Below are positions 58,157 to 64,000 of a stretch of DNA of 64,000 bases, in pieces; position 1 is the stretch's first letter, and each line of letters starts with the position of its first letter. The stretch lies in the NCBI GenBank assembly GCA_963665595.2, contig CAXXJK010000004.1, positions 372,001 to 436,000 of the forward strand. The letters are read 5' to 3'. The notes beneath the pieces are model-generated. The model worked only from the letters and a program-made list of their open reading frames with translations, did not search any database and was not told where the DNA came from. The stretch comes from G963665595 sp963665595 (GTDB lineage: Bacteria > Actinomycetota > Coriobacteriia > Coriobacteriales > CADBOM01). The translations under genes were made by a program, and so were the position numbers.

Positions 58157-59725
58157 TCACGACTCCGGAGTACTTGGTGCGGGTTGCGCGGCAGAAGCAT
58201 CTTCTGTAGCAGCGTCCTCATCATATGCGTCTGCTGCACCCCATTTGTTGCGCAGCGCATAGATGATGAACGGCAATACGATGGATATGATGAAACACAC
58301 TGCCAGAGTAAGTTGATAGACCATGTTGGCCTGAGCGTCGAGTTCTGAAGAGGGGAAGAACGATATGACCAGCGTAGCCACGGTCATGATCATGCCCACT
58401 GCCGCGACGATGAACTTGAATGGTGTACCTCCGGGGAGTTGGAACTCACGTGCCTTGTCTTTCTTCTTGAATATAAGCACGAAGTAACCCAAGAAGAACA
58501 ATATATATCCCACCAGATAGATGACAACCGTCAGACCAATGGCGGTAAGATACCCCACCGAGGAACTTGACCCGCCGGAGAGCGCGATCGAGCCGCAGAG
58601 CACCGCATCCCAGATGGTGACGATGCATGCTTGAATCATAACCGTCTTGACCGATATGTCGTGCTTGTTGACCTTCTTGAAGGTGGCTGGCAGGATGCCG
58701 CGATGTGCCGTATCAAGCAACGCACGCGAAGGGCCAACAATCCATGCAGAGATCTCGGCCAACACGCCCACCGCCAGCAATACGGCGATCACGTAGACCA
58801 GCCAGCCCCACCCAGCGCCCAGTTGGGTCACAAAGATCGCCTTGAACGCCTCGATAACACCAAAGGAAAGATTCCCATCAAGAATCTGCGGCGGAAGCGT
58901 CATGGCAACAGCAAGCCCTCCGGTCGCGTCGAGCACGATCACCAGTATGACGATGATGATCATAGCAAGCGGGTAGTTTCTCGTAGGGTTTTTCAACTCG
59001 TTGATATGGGAGGCAGATGCCTCGACACCCATGTAGGCGAGTATAAATGACGCGAATATCACCAACGTGTCAACATTGGTGAAGTCAGGAATCAGCGTTT
59101 TAAGATCAATGGTGATCTGCGTCGCACCACCCGTGACAAAATAGGCAGCCAAGCCGATGAACAGCACCACCGTCGGCACAAGAATACCCCCGATAAAACC
59201 AACCTTGGCGATACGTTCGGTGTGCTTGGTACCGCCCAGCTGAGTGAACGTGAGCGCCCATACGATGATGAGTACGCCAAAGAACATCACCAGCGGGTTA
59301 TCGTATAACGCGCTCCATCCCACCACATAGGCAACGGCAGCAAGTATGAAAAATGACATCGTGACAAAACCCACGGTTATCTGAAGCCACTGGAAAAACA
59401 GTGCCGCAAAACCCCAGCGCTTTCCTAGAGTGTTACCCACCCAGGCAAAGATGCCGCCTGACTCCCATCCTTTGACCGTCGCCATCTCAGCCGCGCAAAG
59501 AGCGACCGGTAAAAACCATAGAAGGCCACCGAGGATAAGAAAGAATATCAGTTGAAATCCGGATGAGGCAAATGAGGGAAATTCATAGACCGTCATCACC
59601 ATAGAAGCGGTGATTGCAAAGAAACCGAAAAAACCCAAGGTACGCTTGAAAACTGGATGCCCTAATGCAGTGGGTAATTCCCGGCCAGCAGCCGTCCCAC
59701 TCGATGCTTCCTCGACGTCACTCAT
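58157..59725 (-). CDS. gadC: Glutamate:GABA antiporter
   Basis: A 522-residue APC-superfamily transporter with 12 membrane helices, the opening helix PVFKRTLGFFGFFAITASMVMTVYEFP-type segment, and acidic C-terminus. It shares the locus with gadB, which makes the glutamate/GABA assignment more secure than the sequence alone. It exchanges intracellular GABA for external glutamate, giving net proton removal. The ATG at 59725 is used because GAGGAG is nine bases upstream; another ATG at 59734 is too close to that site. A candidate -10 (TATAAT on the minus strand, near 59872-59882) lies about 150 bases upstream. Confidence 0.92.
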   Translation of the reverse strand: MSDVEEASSGTAAGRELPTALGHPVFKRTLGFFGFFAITASMVMTVYEFPSFASSGFQLIFFLILGGLLWFLPVALCAAEMATVKGWESGGIFAWVGNTLGKRWGFAALFFQWLQITVGFVTMSFFILAAVAYVVGWSALYDNPLVMFFGVLIIVWALTFTQLGGTKHTERIAKVGFIGGILVPTVVLFIGLAAYFVTGGATQITIDLKTLIPDFTNVDTLVIFASFILAYMGVEASASHINELKNPTRNYPLAMIIIVILVIVLDATGGLAVAMTLPPQILDGNLSFGVIEAFKAIFVTQLGAGWGWLVYVIAVLLAVGVLAEISAWIVGPSRALLDTAHRGILPATFKKVNKHDISVKTVMIQACIVTIWDAVLCGSIALSGGSSSSVGYLTAIGLTVVIYLVGYILFFLGYFVLIFKKKDKAREFQLPGGTPFKFIVAAVGMIMTVATLVISFFPSSELDAQANMVYQLTLAVCFIISIVLPFIIYALRNKWGAADAYDEDAATEDASAAQPAPSTPES

Positions 59726-59973
59726 GTGCGCCATCTCCTCTCGAATACGATCACGTCATCATTGTAGTACGTGTTCCCCTCCGACAAACTCCGTGCATCA
59801 CAACTGGTCGTTCAATGGTGAGATATGGCCTAAACCACATCTCTTTGAGGATTTTCGGTATCATCATTTGCATTATATTATAGCTTGTACCCTTTTATGC
59901 CGAGGTTTGGCATTCAAGGGTGTTCAAATTATCTCGCGTCACTGTATTCTTAGCGTAAAAGAGATGAGCATGG

Positions 59974-61065
59974 TCAGTTAACTGTAGCAACCTCTGCCAC
60001 GGGGTCCTGCCCCGCATTGACCTGAGCCATGAGCGTCGCCCACCCTTCGGGGTCTTCATAGCAGAACCAGAGATTTCCGTTGTTGGTGTCGATGTCGCCC
60101 TCATACGGGCCCGAACAGGTATAAAGTGTTAAGTCTGCGCGTGAGAAATCGATTGCCCACGTAACCAGATAGGGCAAAGCGAGATCGGTCGAAACACATT
60201 CAGAAAATCTCTCAACCATGCCCGGAATCTCATTGGTGGGCGCTTTGATGATGCTATTTATGATGTTGGCGATAATGGAGCGCACCACGGTCTGGCGCTT
60301 CGCATCCGGATTATCACCGTACGTTAGACGCGAACAGGCGAGCGCAAGCGTGTGGCGCCCGTCGAGAGTCTGCATGCCCGCTTTCACCGTGATGTTCCCA
60401 TACGTAACCTGTTTGGGCACATCCACCGACACCCCACCGATGTCGTCGATGAAGTTCACAAGACCGGCCATGTCAATTTTCACGTAGTGAGCAATGCTTA
60501 CTCCTGTAAGTTGAGAGACCGCCCGCACGGTTGCCGCTGACCCTCCGGAAAGATAGAGCGAGTTGATTTTAGTTTTCTGACCGTCAACGTACACCGGAGT
60601 ATCGCGGGGAATCGAGACCATCGTAACGGTATGAGTGGCGGGGTCTATACGCGTGAGCACGATGATATCGGAGCCCTGTTGGGAGCCGTGTACCACCGTG
60701 CCATCAAGATAGGAGGCTGTATCGACACCAACGATGAGCACATAGAACGGTTCCTTGTTGCTCTCCGTTGGAGTGAGTACGGTATTGAGCGCCTTCTGTT
60801 CATCTGCGTTGAGCGCTATGTTGTTTGAAATGACCGAGGAATACCAGAGCGCATACGCCGCAGAGCCAATCAGCATCAAAACAATGGCCGAGATTATAAT
60901 AAGTATCGCCACGCGCCCTTTCGAGCGTTTCCTCGGCCTCTGGCCTGAGGAGTGTTGAGGCATATTCTGGTTTCGTTGTACTTGCGGGAGTAACTCCTCC
61001 AAGCGAGAAGTATCCGATGAGTGCTCCATGCGCCTGCCTGTCATGTGCTCGATAGTATCGCTCAC
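59974..61065 (-). CDS. LytR-CpsA-Psr (LCP) family cell-wall glycopolymer ligase
   Basis: A 363-residue protein: basic N-terminal cytoplasmic part to about 50, one membrane helix (about 51-74), then the extracellular LCP domain with DIIVLTRIDPATHTVTMVSIPRDTPV near 133-158 (the Arg/Asp that hold the polyprenyl-phosphate) and the HALACSRLTYGD segment. LCP enzymes attach teichoic-acid-like or capsular polymers to peptidoglycan. The longest frame starts with GTG at 61065; ATG codons at 61044 and 61029 are alternatives, none with a strong ribosome site. It may act on the polymer made by the GT2 operon, but this is not shown. Confidence 0.9.
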   Translation of the reverse strand: MSDTIEHMTGRRMEHSSDTSRLEELLPQVQRNQNMPQHSSGQRPRKRSKGRVAILIIISAIVLMLIGSAAYALWYSSVISNNIALNADEQKALNTVLTPTESNKEPFYVLIVGVDTASYLDGTVVHGSQQGSDIIVLTRIDPATHTVTMVSIPRDTPVYVDGQKTKINSLYLSGGSAATVRAVSQLTGVSIAHYVKIDMAGLVNFIDDIGGVSVDVPKQVTYGNITVKAGMQTLDGRHTLALACSRLTYGDNPDAKRQTVVRSIIANIINSIIKAPTNEIPGMVERFSECVSTDLALPYLVTWAIDFSRADLTLYTCSGPYEGDIDTNNGNLWFCYEDPEGWATLMAQVNAGQDPVAEVATVN

Positions 61066-61168
61066 TTTATGATAGCAGCATTCAAGCAGAACTTGATTAA
61101 ACTGCAGGCGAAAGCAGAAACATATCGGTTACGCAGAGCGGGGCAGCGTTTGAAAAACTCGGAGTACT

Positions 61169-62317
61169 CTAGCCAAAAAGCTCCCCTATCTGCTTCATCA
61201 CGGCAACAATGTTGATATGCTGCGGACAGTGAGCTTCGCAGTTACCGCATGCCAGACAGGTGGCCGCATCGCCGTTTCGAGCAAGGCCCATGTTGTATTC
61301 ACGCTGGCAGGGTGCTTTGGTTTGAAATGTCAGGTAATCGTTGAGCGTTTTTATCAAAGCCGGTATCTCAAACCCTTGAGGGCACGTGTCCACACAGTAC
61401 CTGCACTGCGTACAAGGAACGGTAGAAAGGGCCCCCAGAATGTGAGTAACCTCTTCGATCGCCTCATGTTCATCTTTGCTCAGAGGCTTGAGACTCGTAA
61501 AGGTATTGACATTGTCTTCCATCTGGTCAAAAGAGTTCATTCCCGAAAGAACACAGGCAACACCGTCCAGTTCTGCAACAAACCGGAATGCCCAGCTTGC
61601 CGCAGATGCAGACTCATTGATGCGCGTAAATGGTGCACGGATATCATGTGGCAACGCTGCGAGCCTGCCGCCTTTAACCGGCTCCATGACGTACACGGGA
61701 AGACCGTGAGCACGAACAACCTCATAACATTCCCGCGCGCGTATGTTGTCGTTGTTCCAATCCGCATAATTAATCTGCAGCTGCACCATTTCTGTCTCAG
61801 GATGCTCGTTCAAAATTTTATCGAGAAGCGCCGGTTCATCGTGAAATGAGAACCCTATACGCTTGATGCGTCCGCGCTCTTTTTCTGCCTTGACATAATC
61901 CCATGCGCCCAGGTTTTGAGACATCTCATAAAAGGTCTTGTTAAGACCATGCAGGAGGTACGTGTCAAAATATTCAACGCCACAACGGTTGAGAGAAGTC
62001 TCGAATACGGTGATCATATCGCGCTCTGGCCCCATAACCCAGACAGGCAACTTATCCGTAAGACGAAACGCGCTACGAGAGTAGCGGTCCGTCAATACCG
62101 TTTTAAGAACTCGCTCAGAATCGCCGTTATCGTATACGTAGGCAGTGTCGAAATATGAGAATCCTGACGACAGATAATAGTCGACCAGCTGTGTTATCAA
62201 AGATACGTCGTATTCATCGCTTCCATCAGGATTTTTGGGCAATCTCATGAATCCAAAACCCAATTCCGGTTGTACGGTAGTAGCTTCCGGCCGTACGGTA
62301 GTATCCCGTTTCTCCAT
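61169..62317 (-). CDS. Aldo/keto reductase with C-terminal ferredoxin-like tail
   Basis: A 382-residue protein. Residues about 15-280 are an aldo/keto reductase barrel: LGFGFMRLP, the Asp-Tyr active site in YFDTAYVYDNGDSE, and HGLNK. A tail with CTQCRYCVDTCPQGF and CLACGNCEAHCPQH (eight Cys) could bind two [4Fe-4S] clusters. Such fusions are common in anaerobes. It reduces or oxidises a small carbonyl compound with NAD(P)H. The ATG at 62317 follows GGGGGAG. Confidence 0.9.
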   Translation of the reverse strand: MEKRDTTVRPEATTVQPELGFGFMRLPKNPDGSDEYDVSLITQLVDYYLSSGFSYFDTAYVYDNGDSERVLKTVLTDRYSRSAFRLTDKLPVWVMGPERDMITVFETSLNRCGVEYFDTYLLHGLNKTFYEMSQNLGAWDYVKAEKERGRIKRIGFSFHDEPALLDKILNEHPETEMVQLQINYADWNNDNIRARECYEVVRAHGLPVYVMEPVKGGRLAALPHDIRAPFTRINESASAASWAFRFVAELDGVACVLSGMNSFDQMEDNVNTFTSLKPLSKDEHEAIEEVTHILGALSTVPCTQCRYCVDTCPQGFEIPALIKTLNDYLTFQTKAPCQREYNMGLARNGDAATCLACGNCEAHCPQHINIVAVMKQIGELFG

Positions 62318-62684
62318 GTATGATCTCCCCCTCATTGATAGTATGCGAATGCATATCTGCCCTGCAGTATTCAAATGTCTAAATAAACCTCCCGCAGGAA
62401 CAATAATTCATCAGTTTTTGATCATACGCTAGTATTGGCGCGGATTAAAGATATCTGCCCTCTCTCGATACCGTACGATATGATTCGCGCAGTTGAGACA
62501 GCGATTGCCGCAATCCACTTGTGTCATAAATCGCTTAATGATAGATAAAATGAGGAGTTGCAGTCCTAAATTTGACTATATTAGTGAAATTGCAGATGGA
62601 ACCCTGTCAACACAAATGGAAACCTTGCATATAGAACTTCTTTATTCTATGTTGTATAATAACTTGGAATAAGGAGGGTCTCAT
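62318..62684. other. Intergenic region between divergent AKR and Fic genes
   Basis: 367 bases between two divergent genes. A TATAAT lies at 62655-62660, a plausible -10 for the Fic gene, though no convincing -35 was matched. No coding potential seen. Confidence 0.5.
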
Positions 62685-63959
62685 ATGGGTACTTTACACC
62701 AACAGTTTTGGACAAGCGAAGGTCGCGGGCAAACGCGACGCGAGAGAAAGAGCGGACCATATAAATACTATCTCCCCACTCCATTGGCCGAGCTTGACAT
62801 CGCCCTCGAGCCCGATGTTGTTGGAGATGTTACGCGCGCAGAGTTGTCCATCCAAAAACTCAACGCCGAATCGACTGCTCTCCATAGTTCAGAGGGAATC
62901 GCTCGGCTGCTACTAAGAGCTGAAGCCGTATCATCATCCCATATCGAAGGTCTAAGCATCGGAACAAGACGGCTGTTGAAGGCCGAGGCAAACCTTACTG
63001 GCGCACGCTACCAACATGACGAAGCCGCTGCCGAGGTGGTAGGAAACATCCATGCCATGCAAGATGCGTTGGCGGCGGCCGAACAAGAAGACTTCATATC
63101 AACGAACACTATCTTGGGCATCCACCGGGCGCTGTGCACTTCCACGCACATCGAACAATTCGGCGGCGTTGTCCGCGACCGACAGAACTGGGTAGGTGGC
63201 AATTCATACAACCCGCTGGAAGCCGAGTATGTCCCACCAGCGCCCGAGCACGTCATGGATCTGCTAGACGATGTGGCTACATACTGCAATGATGCCCTCG
63301 TCTCCCCGGTCCTGCAGGCGGCGCTGGCGCATGCGCAGTTCGAAAGCATCCATCCCTTCATTGACGGGAACGGCCGTACCGGACGCGCACTTATACATCT
63401 GATCCTGCGTCGGCGAGGATTGACCCCCAACCTGATACCACCAATTTCGCTGGTCTTGGCCACTCATGCGAAGTCGTACGTAAAGGGCCTCGTCGAATTC
63501 AGATCACTTGATTTTGAACCTACCGCCGCCAAAGACGGCATCAATGAATGGGTATCGTTTTTTGCTGGCGCCTGCACAACCGCGTGCGAAGAGGCTGAAA
63601 AATTTGAAAGCCAGGCTACAAAACTTCAGGCTGAGTGGCGAGAGCATCTTGGTAGTGTGCGCACAAACTCAACCTTGGACCTGTTGCTGCACGAGCTCGT
63701 GGGCATACCGTTGTTCTCTGTCAAAACAGTCTCGGCTATCACAGGCCGTACACCAACTGCAGTGATGTCAGCTATCGAGCGTTGCATAGAAGCGGGAGTG
63801 GTCGTACAGACCACAGCCCAGAAGAGAAACCGCAACTTCGAGGTACCCGCTGTTATCAACGAATTCAATATCTTCGAGCGCCGTCTTGCAAGCCCTACTG
63901 GCAACACGCAGACTGCCAAACCGGTTCGTGCAGTACCCGACAATCTTACGAAAAAGTAA
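62685..63959 (+). CDS. Fic-family AMPylase-like protein, class II self-inhibited
   Basis: A 424-residue Fic protein with the N-terminal inhibitory motif S84xxxE88G89 (SSHIEG) and the catalytic loop HPFIDGNGRTGR at 223-234. A C-terminal domain (about 320-424) has helices suggestive of winged-helix DNA binding. Fic enzymes transfer AMP or other groups to proteins; the intact loop and the inhibitory Glu predict a regulated, catalytically competent enzyme. A TATAAT -10 and AAGGAGGG ribosome site precede the ATG. No antitoxin-like gene is adjacent, consistent with cis-inhibition. Confidence 0.9.
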   Translation: MGTLHQQFWTSEGRGQTRRERKSGPYKYYLPTPLAELDIALEPDVVGDVTRAELSIQKLNAESTALHSSEGIARLLLRAEAVSSSHIEGLSIGTRRLLKAEANLTGARYQHDEAAAEVVGNIHAMQDALAAAEQEDFISTNTILGIHRALCTSTHIEQFGGVVRDRQNWVGGNSYNPLEAEYVPPAPEHVMDLLDDVATYCNDALVSPVLQAALAHAQFESIHPFIDGNGRTGRALIHLILRRRGLTPNLIPPISLVLATHAKSYVKGLVEFRSLDFEPTAAKDGINEWVSFFAGACTTACEEAEKFESQATKLQAEWREHLGSVRTNSTLDLLLHELVGIPLFSVKTVSAITGRTPTAVMSAIERCIEAGVVVQTTAQKRNRNFEVPAVINEFNIFERRLASPTGNTQTAKPVRAVPDNLTKK

Positions 63960-64000
63960 AGTGGTAAGTAATCAAGGTTTACACTCAAGCCCGCAGCCTT

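Noticed and set aside
1..64000. tRNA, rRNA, CRISPR arrays and insertion sequences
   Set aside because: No repeats with regular spacers, no transposase-like protein and no recognisable cloverleaf or rRNA sequence were found by reading. A tRNA scan was not possible.

Overview
The window looks like a chromosomal segment of an anaerobic actinobacterium of the class Coriobacteriia, most likely the Eggerthellaceae/Eggerthellales. This is inference. It rests on paired bis-MGD molybdoenzymes with small Fe-S subunits, a LuxR regulator fused to a 12-TM domain, a secreted Tat flavoprotein reductase, OFA-type MFS carriers and a Gram-positive sortase pilus locus. Base composition is roughly balanced. No rRNA, tRNA, CRISPR array or insertion sequence was recognised.

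Region 1 (1-17.2 kb) is a small-molecule, probably phenolic-acid, catabolic island. An MFS carrier faces a long minus-strand block: molybdoenzyme, 8-Cys Fe-S subunit, two small zinc-ribbon proteins, UbiD-type decarboxylase, VdcD-like subunit, LpdD-like protein, UbiX flavin prenyltransferase and aldehyde dehydrogenase. A membrane-anchored LuxR, a second MFS carrier that is a close paralogue of the first, and a second molybdoenzyme/Fe-S/MFS operon follow. A coherent reading is import, aldehyde oxidation to a hydroxybenzoate, prFMN-dependent decarboxylation to a phenol, and molybdenum-dependent (de/trans)hydroxylation. The substrate is not readable from sequence.

Region 2 (17.5-27.4 kb) is cell surface: a membrane GT2 glycosyltransferase, then a sortase pilus locus (coiled-coil membrane protein, signal peptidase I, large LPNTG adhesin, LPITG backbone pilin, class C sortase, LPQTG Cna_B protein, second sortase). 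Region 3 (27.8-33.9 kb) is a four-gene operon encoding a NERD nuclease-like protein, a non-secreted BspA-type leucine-rich-repeat protein, a VWA/metallopeptidase-like protein and a MoxR AAA ATPase. It resembles a conflict or quality-control system. Region 4 (34-38.2 kb) holds four consecutive GT2 glycosyltransferases.

Region 5 (38.3-42.9 kb) has a LysR regulator divergent from a Tat-exported FMN/FAD fumarate-reductase-like flavoprotein, then an MFS exporter. Region 6 (43-52.2 kb) is the most unusual: a FecCD-type permease, ATPase and binding lipoprotein, followed by a NifH-like protein, two nitrogenase component-1-like proteins, a degenerate MoeA-like protein and a BioB/HmdB-like radical SAM protein with a CX5CX2C motif. 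It converges on a Crp/Fnr regulator. No NifB, NifE or NifN is present, so this is a nitrogenase-like reductase system of unknown substrate, coupled to uptake of a metal chelate or similar compound.

Region 7 (52.4-64 kb) contains a TetR/ABC-2 export operon, a CPBP membrane protease, a glutamate-decarboxylase acid-resistance pair (gadC, gadB), an LCP cell-wall ligase, an aldo/keto reductase with a ferredoxin-like tail and a self-inhibited Fic protein.
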